Shown here: one piece after another, positions 1 to 8,447 of the stretch | Layout: each line of letters opens with the position of its first letter | How positions within the stretch are numbered: the stretch's first letter is position 1 | From: Paludibacteraceae bacterium | GTDB lineage: Bacteria; Bacteroidota; Bacteroidia; Bacteroidales; Paludibacteraceae | Assembly: GCA_024400125.1 (NCBI GenBank) | Contig: JAKSNG010000019.1 | Location: 1-34,295 of the forward strand | Direction: 5' to 3' | Length of the DNA stretch: 34,295 nucleotides | Translations under genes and position numbers: made by a program | The notes under the pieces: model-generated | What the model saw: only the letters and a program-made list of their open reading frames with translations | Database searches by the model: none | Told to the model about the DNA's origin: nothing

Positions 1-21
1 AACATAATCAGTTAATTTATC

Positions 22-408
22 AAAAAACTGTCTACCTTATTTAGGAAAAGTCATATTTTCCAAAAACTATATATATTTTTTATACACACCTCAGGCGCGA
101 GCCGGTACTATATATTATAAAAGTTTTCCCAAAATACCCTCCCCACTCTCCCCTCTCTCCCCACAACTATGCAGAAGGTATAAACTCAGCTGTTCACATC
201 ATACGAGAAAAGAGGCAATCTGTTAAATTACTGATAATCTGAGTGTTAAGCAGTGTGAAGATGTTGTAGGAATCCTAAACGCAGAAGGTGCAGACAGTAC
301 TTTCTAATATACATATATACACGCGTATATGTATATATAAAAAATACCTTCTGCACCCTCTGCACCTTCTGCGTTATGACTGTTCCTAAATGAGGTGGAC
401 AGTTTTCC
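22..408. repeat. Noncoding segment bounded by 32-bp inverted repeats
   Basis: Bases 22-53 read in reverse complement match 377-408 at 27 of 32 positions (core CCTAAAT.AGGT.GACAGTTT). A further partial direct copy of the core lies at 406-425. Inside, 278-294 and 359-375 form a perfect 17-base inverted repeat (AACGCAGAAGGTGCAGA and its complement), with an AT-rich palindrome at about 305-337 between the arms. GCAGAAGGT also occurs at 173-181. There is no transposase gene. This could be a small nonautonomous element or an insertion-sequence remnant; that is inference. Confidence 0.5.
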
Positions 409-606
409 TAAATTAGTTGACAGTTTTGGGTGGGGGATTGGCGGGGTTGTTCATGTCCACAGGTGCTCCGTTGGTGCTGCGAGACTACGTCCGATGAAGG
501 CTGCCACTTTCCGAGACAGTATCAGCCAAAGTTGTATATTTCGGACGCCGCCTTTCAACTGCGTTGAAATTCCCCCGAATAGTAAACTGCATTTTTATTA
601 AAATGT
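409..606 (+). repeat. Gene-free stretch with a diverged copy of the intergenic repeat (531-603)
   Basis: No convincing gene lies here. From 531 (GTTGTATATT) to about 603 (TTATTAAAATG) the sequence resembles the better preserved repeat copies at 607-705 and 18900-18997. The shared landmarks are GTTGTA at the start, AATTCCCCC in the middle and TTATTAAAAT at the end. It lacks about 17 bases between the first two landmarks. I read it as a diverged, shortened copy standing directly upstream of the next one. Confidence 0.4.
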
Positions 607-705
607 GTTGTACCTTGGGCAAGCTGCCTTGCTAAGCCACGCGAATAAACCACGCCACGCAATTCCCCCCCAATGGTAGTCCTCACCCTTATTAAAATAC
701 GCAAA
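607..705 (+). repeat. Intergenic repeat, copy B (inverted relative to 18900-18997)
   Basis: This 99-base stretch is about 85% identical by eye to the reverse complement of 18900-18997. Conserved blocks include GGGCAAGCTGCCTTGCTAA, CGCCACGCAATTCCCCC and CCTCACCCTTATTAAAATAC. GCAAG-CTGC-CTTGC can form a small hairpin. In both places the repeat stands upstream of a hairpin terminator, followed by a closely matching promoter and a gene. It may be a small RNA gene or a promoter-carrying mobile repeat. Confidence 0.65.
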
Positions 706-809
706 GGGCTTTGCTTTTTAGGCAAAAACGGCAGACGCCTTTCTATAGCCCTGTTTTGTCTTCTTTTTATGAGTAAACTCCTAACAGAAGACTAAAAACA
801 TGTCTATTT

Positions 810-832
810 AGATAGATAAATCTATCTTTTTT
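810..832 (+). terminator. Hairpin with T tract upstream of the permease promoter
   Basis: AGATAGAT (810-817) pairs with ATCTATCT (820-827) and is followed by six Ts (827-832), the form of an intrinsic terminator. It would end transcription arriving from the repeat region before the permease promoter at 852. A hairpin in the same relative place lies upstream of the DUF59 gene (18787-18810). Confidence 0.6.
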
Positions 833-851
833 GCCTAAAAATGCAAATTTA

Positions 852-883
852 TTTGTGTATTCCAAATTTTCGTTGTATATTTG
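852..883 (+). promoter_or_regulatory. Bacteroidota-type promoter of the permease gene
   Basis: TTTG at 852-855, 20 bases, then TATATTTG at 876-883 match the Bacteroidota -33/-7 consensus. Transcription should begin near 887-890, giving a leader of about 20 bases before ATG 907. The promoter lies inside the in-frame upstream extension from ATG 841, so that start can be ruled out. The whole box is nearly identical to the promoter of the DUF59 gene (18745-18776). Confidence 0.8.
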
Positions 884-906
884 CGGCGATTTTAAGAAAA
901 ACGATT

Positions 907-2241
907 ATGATAAAGTTTAATGTCAAATCTTCTGCCAAGACAGATAACATCTATCAATTGGATGGTCGCGTGCCCGTGATGCAAGCATTACCTTTTGGTC
1001 TGCAGCACATCTTAGCCATGTTCGTAAGTAATATCATCCCTATCTATCTAATCTGCGGCTCCTGCGTGCCCGACAAAGCCATGCAAGTGATGCTTATGCA
1101 AAATGCAATGATAGTGGCTGGTATAGGCACACTGGTGCAGCTCTATCCCATCTGGCGTATCGGCTCACGACTACCCGTCGTGATGGGTATGAGTTTTACG
1201 TTCCTCTCGCTCTCCATCGTGGTCGCTTCACAATTCGGATTAGGTACACTAATCGGTTCCGTCATCATAGGCGGTTTGGTCGAAGGCGTATTAGGACTGC
1301 TCGCTAAGTACTGGATTAAACTTATCACTCCTGTGGTATCCGCTTCTGTCGTAACCGCTATCGGTTTCTCGCTGCTGTCGGTTGGCGCAGACTCTTTCGC
1401 AGGAGGGGCTGGCGCAGCAGATTTTGGCTCCTCTCGTAACTGGCTGGTAGCGATGATTACATTAGTCTCCTGCTGCGTCATACAATGGAAATGTAAAGGG
1501 ATTTGGCGCTCACTATCCTTGCTCTTAGGTATGGTTATTGGATACATCGTTGCATTATTCTTAGGAATGGTGGACTTTACACTTTTCCACGACCTTAAGG
1601 TTATCACATTACCTCATATACTGCCTATCAAACCCGAGTTTAACTTAGGTGCTATACTGTCCTTCGTTGCCATTTTCTTGGTATCTGCTGCCGAGACTAT
1701 CGGTGATACCACCGCTATCACGAATGGTGTGCTCAAACGCACTATCACAGAGCGCGAATTGTCCGGCTCTATTGCGTGTGACGGCTTCCTGAGCTCGGTT
1801 TCCGGCCTATTTGGTTGCCCTCCTATCACATCTTATAGCCAAAACATCGGTGTGCTCAATATGACCCGCGTCATCAACCGCTTCGCTATCGCGACGGGTG
1901 CTATCATCCTCATTATAGCTGGATTCTTCCCTGCTGTAGGTGCCGCGCTTGGCTCTATCCCTAATCCTGTTTTAGGCGGTTGCAGCGTCATACTGTTTGG
2001 CTCAATTATCTACACCGGTATATCCATGATAGCTGCTTGTGCCAAAGATAACCCCGTCCGCACTTCTTCCATCGTGGCATTGTCACTCAGTATCGGTTTG
2101 GGCTTTACTGCCGTGCCGGCAGTTTTCCGTCAAGCGCCAGAGATTCTACAAACTATCTTCGCCAATAACTGTGTCGCATTGGTGTTCGTAGTAGCTTGTG
2201 TGCTGGATAAGTGTGTTCCTGAGAAATTAGGACAAGAGTAA
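907..2241 (+). CDS. NCS2 family purine/uracil-type permease
   Basis: This is a 444-residue inner-membrane nucleobase transporter of the NCS2 (nucleobase-ascorbate) family, expected to import a purine or uracil with a cation. About 12 hydrophobic segments are visible. Family blocks include QHILAMFVSNIIPIYL near the start, PVVMGMSFTFL, and SAAETIGDTTA followed by GLFGCPPITSYSQNIGVLNM. The signature QNIGxxxxTR begins at residue 312; the leading Gln is more typical of xanthine/urate carriers than of uracil carriers, which usually have Glu. ATG 907 is chosen because a good promoter (852-883) overlaps the longer possible start at 841. The gene converges on uvrB with 5 bases between stops. The exact substrate is not decided by the sequence. 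Confidence 0.9.
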   Translation: MIKFNVKSSAKTDNIYQLDGRVPVMQALPFGLQHILAMFVSNIIPIYLICGSCVPDKAMQVMLMQNAMIVAGIGTLVQLYPIWRIGSRLPVVMGMSFTFLSLSIVVASQFGLGTLIGSVIIGGLVEGVLGLLAKYWIKLITPVVSASVVTAIGFSLLSVGADSFAGGAGAADFGSSRNWLVAMITLVSCCVIQWKCKGIWRSLSLLLGMVIGYIVALFLGMVDFTLFHDLKVITLPHILPIKPEFNLGAILSFVAIFLVSAAETIGDTTAITNGVLKRTITERELSGSIACDGFLSSVSGLFGCPPITSYSQNIGVLNMTRVINRFAIATGAIILIIAGFFPAVGAALGSIPNPVLGGCSVILFGSIIYTGISMIAACAKDNPVRTSSIVALSLSIGLGFTAVPAVFRQAPEILQTIFANNCVALVFVVACVLDKCVPEKLGQE

Positions 2242-2246
2242 GCGAA

Positions 2247-4253
2247 TTAACTCTTCGCTTCGCGTAAGTCTTGCATTTGCAATAACTCGTCCCGTAATCG
2301 TGCCGCTAAGGTGAAGTCTAAATCCTTGGCGGCATTTAACATAGCCTTGCGTTGACGGTCGATAGCTTTGTCCAACTCTTTGACACTCATTTGTCGCCAA
2401 GGAGCAGTCTGCCAACTCACACGAATAGCCTCCTCTACACGCGCCTGCTCCGCTTCCGCATTCTTGTATAACGATGCCAAAGCCGAGGTATTGATGGCTT
2501 TTTTGATAGCAGTAGGTGTGATATGATGCGCCTCGTTGTATGCCATCTGCTTAGCACGACGACGATTGGTCTCATCAATAGTGGCTTGCATAGATGGAGT
2601 AATCTTGTCCGCATAGAGTATGGCTTTGCCATTGACATGTCGGGCTGCGCGTCCTACGGTCTGTGTGAGACTGCGCTTATCACGCAAGAAACCTTCTTTG
2701 TCTGCATCCAAAATCGCTACAAGACTGACTTCGGGCAAGTCTAATCCCTCACGCAACAGGTTAACACCCACTAACACATCATATAAACCCTTGCGCAAGT
2801 CTTCCATAATCTTAACGCGCTCAATCGTGTCAATGTCCGAATGGATATACGCCGAACGGATACCATAGCGACGCAAGTACTCGTCCATCTCTTCTGCCAT
2901 TTTCTTGGTGAGCGTAGTGATGAGCACACGTTCCTCGCGCTTGACACGCATACGTATCTCTTCCATCAAATCATCAATCTGATGATGACTGGGACGCACC
3001 TCTATCTCGGGGTCAAGCAACCCTGTTGGACGTATCACTTGGTCCACGACAATACCCTCGCTCTTGTCTAACTCGTAGTCCGCAGGAGTAGCAGAGAGAT
3101 AGATGGTTTGCCCTACTTTGCTTTCCCATTCCTCAAATGTGAGAGGACGGTTGTCGCGAGCTGCTGGAAGACGAAAACCATAATTGACAAGGTTATCTTT
3201 GCGGGCTTTGTCGCCACCATACATGGCATGGATTTGCGGTACCGTGACATGACTCTCATCAACGACCAATAACATGTCGTCCGAGAAATAGTCCAATAGA
3301 CAGTAAGGAGGAGTACCCGCGTCACGACCATCGAAATATCGGCTGTAGTTCTCCACCCCCGAACAATAACCCAATTCCTGTATCATCTCCAAGTCGTACT
3401 TAACACGCTCCTCGATTCGGTCAGCATACGTGGTCTCACCTATCTCGTGGAAGTATTGCACTTGATTAGCAAGGTCTAACTTAATCTGCGCCATCGCCTG
3501 CTCTATGCGCTCTTTGGAGGTGCAGAAAATGGTGGCAGGATAGATATTAAACTCCTGAAAAGCCTGGTTGTCTTCATTAATTCTTAGCTCAATGCGGTCA
3601 ATCTCATTTCCAAAGAACTCCACCCGCACCACTTGATCAACGTAGGCGAGAGCGATATCGACGGTGTCACCCTTAACTCGAAAACGACCACGCGTCAATT
3701 CTAAGTCATTGCGCACATACTGTGCAGATACTAATTGCTTGAGAAAATCGTCCATAGGCAAGAGGTCTCCTTGCCGAATATGGATAGCGCTCTGCGAAAA
3801 GTCCTGTGGCGAACCAATACCGTATAGACAACTCACGGACGAGATGACAATCACATCTTTGCGACCCGACAACAACGCTGCTGTTGCCGATAAACGCAAG
3901 CGGTCAATCTCTTCGTTGATACTGAGGTCTTTTTCGATATAAGTGTCGGTCGAGGGAATATAGGCTTCCGGCTGATAATAGTCGTAGTAACTGACGAAAT
4001 ATTCGACAGCGTTGTGCGGAAAAAACGCCTTCATCTCGGAGTACAACTGCGCCGCTAATGTCTTGTTATGACTGAGGATAAGCGTAGGACGATTGAGCTG
4101 CGCAATGACATTGGCTATCGTAAATGTCTTGCCGCTGCCGGTGACGCCCAACAGCGTCTGCGCTGCGGCGCCTGCTCGTACTCCATCGACTAAAGCTCGG
4201 ATGGCTTCAGGTTGGTCTCCGGTAGGTTGATATGTGCTCTCTAACTGATACAC
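2247..4253 (-). CDS. uvrB: Excinuclease ABC subunit B (UvrB)
   Basis: UvrB is the damage-verifying helicase-like subunit of nucleotide excision repair; it receives DNA from UvrA and recruits UvrC. The 668-residue protein has the usual family length. It starts with the typical TGDQPEAI block, then Walker A GVTGSGKT (residues 36-43), HNKTLAAQL, and the beta-hairpin region YYDYYQPEAYIPSTDTYIEK. A DESH Walker B, the helicase motifs (SATPADYE, LREGLDLPEV, QTVGRAARH) and a C-terminal UVR domain (RQRKAM...AARLRDELLQM) follow. It begins 4 bases after the BadF-type kinase gene, so the two are probably co-transcribed from the promoter at 5099-5130. No defect was seen. Confidence 0.97.
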   Translation of the reverse strand: MYQLESTYQPTGDQPEAIRALVDGVRAGAAAQTLLGVTGSGKTFTIANVIAQLNRPTLILSHNKTLAAQLYSEMKAFFPHNAVEYFVSYYDYYQPEAYIPSTDTYIEKDLSINEEIDRLRLSATAALLSGRKDVIVISSVSCLYGIGSPQDFSQSAIHIRQGDLLPMDDFLKQLVSAQYVRNDLELTRGRFRVKGDTVDIALAYVDQVVRVEFFGNEIDRIELRINEDNQAFQEFNIYPATIFCTSKERIEQAMAQIKLDLANQVQYFHEIGETTYADRIEERVKYDLEMIQELGYCSGVENYSRYFDGRDAGTPPYCLLDYFSDDMLLVVDESHVTVPQIHAMYGGDKARKDNLVNYGFRLPAARDNRPLTFEEWESKVGQTIYLSATPADYELDKSEGIVVDQVIRPTGLLDPEIEVRPSHHQIDDLMEEIRMRVKREERVLITTLTKKMAEEMDEYLRRYGIRSAYIHSDIDTIERVKIMEDLRKGLYDVLVGVNLLREGLDLPEVSLVAILDADKEGFLRDKRSLTQTVGRAARHVNGKAILYADKITPSMQATIDETNRRRAKQMAYNEAHHITPTAIKKAINTSALASLYKNAEAEQARVEEAIRVSWQTAPWRQMSVKELDKAIDRQRKAMLNAAKDLDFTLAARLRDELLQMQDLREAKS

Positions 4254-4257
4254 GATG

Positions 4258-5094
4258 TTATTGATGATAAACTCGGAGTCCTTGAATAGGGTCTTGCATA
4301 ACGTCCACTAATGTGTAACCATGCGCTGTCAGAACAGACTCTAATACCTCACGATAGTAATAAGCGACACTACCTACACAACCAACACGTTTGTCCTCGT
4401 ACTGGTCTAAGTTGCGCACGACGAACGACTCAAAATGGTCGTAGACCATTTGTCGCACAGCAGGGATATCTAAGTGCGCTGCGCAGAAACGGGCTAAGTT
4501 AGCCAACCAACGGTTAGGAAAAGGCTGCTTATAGACATGGTCTAAGATGTCTGCTTGAGTGAGGTCGGTTTCGCGCAAGAACAGGTCTTTGATATCTGCC
4601 CCCAACTGGTTTTTGAGTATGTCACCAACGAGGCGTTTGCCTAATGTAGCTGCGCTACCTTCGTCTCCCAATACATAACCCAACGAGGGAACTGCCCACG
4701 CAATTTGCTCTCCATCATAGAAACAGGAACCGGAACCCGTACCTAAAATACATGCCACGCCTGCTGCGTGACCAAATAGACCACGTGCTGCACCTAACAT
4801 ATCCGACGCCACTTCCACATGCGCTTTCTTGAAGATATGCTGCAACACTTGCTCTACAATCACTTTTTTCTCTGGCGTGCAACCTGCACCATAGAAATAG
4901 ATATCCGTGACTGGACCAACCCATAACAGGTGCGCAATCTGCGGAAGAAACTGATTACTGATTGACTGCTCAATAGCCTCAACCGACTGTAACATCGGAT
5001 TGATACCATCCGAATAAAACTCCGAAAACTGTCCGCTGGCGGTCGTTAGACACCAATGCGTTTTTGTGGATCCACTGTCTGCAATAATTTTCAT
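4258..5094 (-). CDS. BadF/BadG/BcrA/BcrD-type ATPase, N-acetylglucosamine kinase-like
   Basis: This 278-residue protein has the ASKHA (sugar kinase/actin) fold. The phosphate-1 loop ADSGSTKT sits at residues 5-12. A second glycine-rich loop, ILGTGSGSCFYDG, and the family segment LGYVLGDEGSAATLGKRL follow. Relatives phosphorylate N-acetylglucosamine or similar amino sugars in cell-wall recycling; that role is inferred from the family. ATG 5094 is chosen because the phosphate loop starts 5 residues later and the promoter -7 box lies only 4 bases upstream, so the longer in-frame start at 5142 is excluded. This implies a transcript with almost no leader. uvrB follows after 4 bases. Confidence 0.85.
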   Translation of the reverse strand: MKIIADSGSTKTHWCLTTASGQFSEFYSDGINPMLQSVEAIEQSISNQFLPQIAHLLWVGPVTDIYFYGAGCTPEKKVIVEQVLQHIFKKAHVEVASDMLGAARGLFGHAAGVACILGTGSGSCFYDGEQIAWAVPSLGYVLGDEGSAATLGKRLVGDILKNQLGADIKDLFLRETDLTQADILDHVYKQPFPNRWLANLARFCAAHLDIPAVRQMVYDHFESFVVRNLDQYEDKRVGCVGSVAYYYREVLESVLTAHGYTLVDVMQDPIQGLRVYHQ

Positions 5095-5098
5095 AGCG

Positions 5099-5130
5099 CA
5101 AAAGTACTGCTTTTTTTTGAAATATGCAAA
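5099..5130 (-). promoter_or_regulatory. Promoter of the BadF-type kinase-uvrB unit
   Basis: On the minus strand TTTG (5127-5130), 20 bases, then TACTTTTG (5099-5106). The start codon is at 5094, so the mRNA would begin 0-3 bases before ATG. The spacer carries an A run (TTTCAAAAAAAA) seen also in the promoters at 21348, 25112 and 26866. Its -33 box is only 5 bases from the -33 box of the divergent promoter at 5136. Confidence 0.8.
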
Positions 5131-5135
5131 AATTA

Positions 5136-5167
5136 TTTGCAAATTTGCAAAAATTGTTGTATTTTTG
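5136..5167 (+). promoter_or_regulatory. Promoter of the glycosyltransferase-SpoIID-nadC unit
   Basis: TTTG (5136-5139), 20 bases, TATTTTTG (5160-5167). The start codon is ATG 5187, a leader of about 15 bases. It is arranged back to back with the promoter at 5099-5130. Confidence 0.8.
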
Positions 5168-5186
5168 CAGCAAATTTGAAAAGGCT

Positions 5187-6536
5187 ATGCAGATTTTCCA
5201 TTTATCGAGTCGTGTTTGTTCGACTCAAGCCATTCGTGAAATAGCGTCTCAAGCTACGGAATCGTATGTTATGTTACTTATTAAACCCGAAGTTCGTTGG
5301 GTGGCGTACGCACAGGAACGATTAGTCCAGATTGCGGAAGACACGCACGCTGACATGGTTTATGCAGACCACTTCAACGAGACGAACGGTCAAGTATCTC
5401 AAGCGCCTGTGATTGATTATCAGTTAGGTGCATTGCGTGATGACTTCGACTTCGGTGCTGTCACGATGTGGCGCACTTCGGCTTTGCAGGCTGCTGTGGC
5501 AGCAATGGATACAGACTATCAGTATGCGGGATTCTACGACTTACGTCTGCGCGTGAGCAGACTGCACGGAGGACGCGATGTACGTTTGGTGCATGTGCCC
5601 GAATACCTCTATTACGAAGTGGAGACCGATACGCGTCTGTCAGGCGAAAAATTATTTGACTATGTCAACCCAGCCAATCGGGCTGTGCAGATTGAGATGG
5701 AGCAATGCGTCACCGCTCACCTCAAAGCAATAGGAGGTTGGATTGATTACCAACAATTAAAAAACATTGACCTTTCGGACAAGGGGAACGAGACTTGTCC
5801 AGTAACAGCAAGTGTTATCATTCCATGTCGCAATCGTGTTCGCACGATAGGTGACGCTATCCGCTCCGCGCTCGCGCAACGCGTGCGCGAACCTTATAGA
5901 TATAATGTGTTCGTAGTAGATGATAACTCAACCGATGGCACAGTAGATGTGATTAAGGACATACAAAACACAGTAGATGGCGCACGGCTTATTTATGTGG
6001 CACAAGACCCGACTTGGCATGCAATAGGCGGTAACTGGAACGCTGCATTGCATCATCCGGAGTGTGGACTATTCGCTATTCAGTTAGATAGTGACGATAC
6101 CTACTTCGACGAAAATACCGTGCAGCGGTTTATTGACACGTTCATGCACGAACGCTGCGCAATGGTTGTGGGGACGTATCAACTGACGGATATAGATGGG
6201 CAGCCATTGCCTCCAGGAAAGATTGACCACCGCGAATGGACCGCAGAAAACGGTATGAATAATGCACTGCGTATCAACGGATTAGGCGCACCACGAGGAT
6301 TCTATGTACCGCTGCTGCGTACGATGAATTTTCCGACTACTAAGTACGGTGAAGACTATGCCGTAGGACTGCGCATTACACGCGAATATCAGTTGGGACG
6401 TATCTACGACGTGCTCTATAACTGCCGCCGATGGGACGACAACTCAGACGCTAACTGCGATGTAGTAGCAATGAACCGTAATAACTGGTATAAGGACCGT
6501 ATTCGTACTTGGGAACTGATGGCACGCATGGCATGA
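5187..6536 (+). CDS. Glycosyltransferase family 2, two GT-A-like halves
   Basis: This 449-residue protein is soluble by appearance. From residue about 206 it has a GT2 domain: VIIPCRNR, FVVDDNSTDGTVD, and the metal- and nucleotide-binding DSDD at 301-304. It should transfer a sugar from an activated donor; the acceptor is unknown. Residues 1-190 look like the second half of another GT-A fold (ADMVYADHF, then FDFGAVTMWRTSALQ, then a DLRLRV...VHVPEYLYYEVE stretch) but without the first nucleotide-binding strands, so this half is probably inactive or structural. The start at ATG 5187 follows the promoter at 5136-5167. The stop overlaps the next start as ATGA, indicating translational coupling with the SpoIID-like gene. 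Confidence 0.8.
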   Translation: MQIFHLSSRVCSTQAIREIASQATESYVMLLIKPEVRWVAYAQERLVQIAEDTHADMVYADHFNETNGQVSQAPVIDYQLGALRDDFDFGAVTMWRTSALQAAVAAMDTDYQYAGFYDLRLRVSRLHGGRDVRLVHVPEYLYYEVETDTRLSGEKLFDYVNPANRAVQIEMEQCVTAHLKAIGGWIDYQQLKNIDLSDKGNETCPVTASVIIPCRNRVRTIGDAIRSALAQRVREPYRYNVFVVDDNSTDGTVDVIKDIQNTVDGARLIYVAQDPTWHAIGGNWNAALHHPECGLFAIQLDSDDTYFDENTVQRFIDTFMHERCAMVVGTYQLTDIDGQPLPPGKIDHREWTAENGMNNALRINGLGAPRGFYVPLLRTMNFPTTKYGEDYAVGLRITREYQLGRIYDVLYNCRRWDDNSDANCDVVAMNRNNWYKDRIRTWELMARMA

Positions 6537-7588
6537 AAATTAGAGTGGGCATATTAACCGCCCCACATATCGAGTGGGAAAAGACTTTGGACGGGTTCGT
6601 TTTGCACCATGTCCGCATTGGGATAGGTTTTCATTGGGATAGGGAAGAAGACCAGACTTTTCAAGGCGAATTAGAGATTTTGCACCATGCGGATGGCACA
6701 GAGACTGCGGTTAATATCATTGATATAGAGGACTACTTATGCAGCGTCATATCATCAGAGATGAGTACGCACGCGCCGATGGAATTGCTCAAAGCACACG
6801 CTGTCATCTCGCGTAGTTGGGCTATTCGTGCCATAGCAGCTAATCAGTCAACACCGCAGACATCGTCCTGCACTTACGAGAGTAATGGACATGTCGGTTT
6901 TGATGTCTGTGCAGACGATCACTGTCAGCGCTACGAGGGTATCAAACGTATGAACAACCGCGCCGTAGAAGCCGTACGAGCAACTGCAGGACAAGTGCTG
7001 ATGTATGGCGACGAAATATGCGACTGCCGTTTTCATAAGTGCTGCGGCGGCAAAACAGAGGTGTTTGAGACCTGCTGGGAAGATACACCGAAACCGTACT
7101 TGCAGTCAGTGGACTGTCCCTATTGCGGCACGGTGGCTTTGGAGAGTCAGCGTCAAGCTCTGAATGACTATGATTTAGAGACCCGCGATTTTCACGACTG
7201 GACAGTGACCTATACACGCGATGAATTGGATAGGTTAGTGCGCGAGAAAACAGACATCGACTTCGGCAAAATAGTCGATTTGGTGCCGCTGCGACGCGGA
7301 AAATCCGGACGTATCTATGAATTGGAAATAGTGGGCACGCATGCGCGCCAAGTGATAAGTAAAGAGCTAAAGATTCGTCGTGCGCTGTCGCCTACATGTC
7401 TCTACTCGTCGTGGTTCGACATAGCATCCGATAATAACCACTGGACATTCCGCGGGCACGGATGGGGACATGGCGTAGGACTTTGCCAAATTGGAGCAAC
7501 ACAGATGGCGGTGATGGGCAAAGAATACGAAGAGATACTGCACTTTTATTATCAAAATTCGCAACTAAAAACAATCGAATATGAATAA
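6533..7588 (+). CDS. SpoIID/LytB domain protein
   Basis: This 351-residue protein belongs to the SpoIID/LytB family, whose sporulation member is a lytic transglycosylase acting on stripped peptidoglycan glycans. In non-sporulating Bacteroidota its role is a cell-wall function by inference. Family blocks are IEDYLCSVISSEM, LKAHAVISRSWA and a cysteine-containing FHKCCGGKTEVFE segment. The C-terminal signature HGWGHGVGLCQIGA starts at residue 309. No signal peptide is visible at the start, which is odd for a wall enzyme. The start at 6533 overlaps the glycosyltransferase stop (ATGA), and the 3' end overlaps nadC by 8 bases, so the three genes form one tight unit. Confidence 0.85.
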   Translation: MKIRVGILTAPHIEWEKTLDGFVLHHVRIGIGFHWDREEDQTFQGELEILHHADGTETAVNIIDIEDYLCSVISSEMSTHAPMELLKAHAVISRSWAIRAIAANQSTPQTSSCTYESNGHVGFDVCADDHCQRYEGIKRMNNRAVEAVRATAGQVLMYGDEICDCRFHKCCGGKTEVFETCWEDTPKPYLQSVDCPYCGTVALESQRQALNDYDLETRDFHDWTVTYTRDELDRLVREKTDIDFGKIVDLVPLRRGKSGRIYELEIVGTHARQVISKELKIRRALSPTCLYSSWFDIASDNNHWTFRGHGWGHGVGLCQIGATQMAVMGKEYEEILHFYYQNSQLKTIEYE

Positions 7589-8447
7589 CGAAGACTTAAA
7601 ACAACTCATTGCTATTTGGTTTCACGAGGATATTCGTGAAGGTGACCATACCTCATTGAGCTGCATTCCCGCTACCCAGATGGGCTGCCAACAACTTATT
7701 ATTAAAGATACCGGTATCATTGCTGGCATAGAAGTGGCTAAACAGATTATTGCTTATTTTGACCCCGAATGCAAAGTGGAGCAATACTTGCACGACGGTG
7801 ACGCAGTCAAACCAGGCGACGTTGCATTCAAAGTGTATGGCAAAGAACTGAGTCTGCTGCAGATTGAGCGCACCATGCTCAACATCATGCAGCGCATGTC
7901 GGGCGTAGCAACTACGGCGCATAAGTACCAAAGTCGCATTGCGGACACCAATTGCCATGTGTTAGACACGCGCAAAACTACACCAGGTTTGCGTTACTTG
8001 GAGAAAGAGGCGGTCAAGATTGGTGGCGGATTGAACCATCGTATTGGACTATTTGATATGATTCTGCTCAAGGACAATCATGTCGATTTTGCAGGAGGTA
8101 TCACAAATGCGTTAGTTCGTGCACGTGACTACTGCAAAGCCAATAATAAACCGCTCAAGATTGAAATCGAAGTACGCAACGAAGACGAGATTCGCGAGGC
8201 TTTAGCAACAGGTATTCCTGACCGCATAATGTTGGATAATTTTACGCCCGAACGTACGAAAAAAGCGGTCGAGATGATTCGTGCTGCAGAGGCACAATTA
8301 GGTCGTCACATGGAAATAGAATCGAGCGGTGGTATTACCATTGACACCCTGCACGACTATGCTGTATGCGGCGTCGATTTTGTGTCAGTAGGTGCACTCA
8401 CACACAGCTATAAATCGCTGGATATGAGCTTCAAGGCGGTTCATTAA
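7581..8447 (+). CDS. nadC: Nicotinate-nucleotide pyrophosphorylase (carboxylating)
   Basis: NadC converts quinolinate and phosphoribosyl pyrophosphate into nicotinate mononucleotide, CO2 and pyrophosphate in de novo NAD synthesis. The 288-residue length is typical. Clear family blocks are EGDHTS, ERTMLNIMQRMSGVAT, LDTRKTTPGLRYLEKEAVK with GGGLNHRIGLFDMILLKDNH, and the barrel strands EIEVRN, IMLDNF, ESSGGI and VSVGALTHS. The start overlaps the preceding gene by 8 bases and the stop overlaps the convergent trmN6 by 4 bases. nadA and nadB are not in the window. Confidence 0.97.
   Translation: MNNEDLKQLIAIWFHEDIREGDHTSLSCIPATQMGCQQLIIKDTGIIAGIEVAKQIIAYFDPECKVEQYLHDGDAVKPGDVAFKVYGKELSLLQIERTMLNIMQRMSGVATTAHKYQSRIADTNCHVLDTRKTTPGLRYLEKEAVKIGGGLNHRIGLFDMILLKDNHVDFAGGITNALVRARDYCKANNKPLKIEIEVRNEDEIREALATGIPDRIMLDNFTPERTKKAVEMIRAAEAQLGRHMEIESSGGITIDTLHDYAVCGVDFVSVGALTHSYKSLDMSFKAVH

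Noticed and set aside
395..601. Possible 68-codon frame on the plus strand
   Set aside because: No family resemblance, no promoter or start context, and it runs across the inverted-repeat end and the diverged intergenic repeat.
841..906. N-terminal extension of the permease from ATG 841
   Set aside because: The promoter boxes at 852-883 lie inside it, so the transcript would start after this codon; the same logic removes extensions at 5142 (minus), 5124, 9926 and 18747 (minus).
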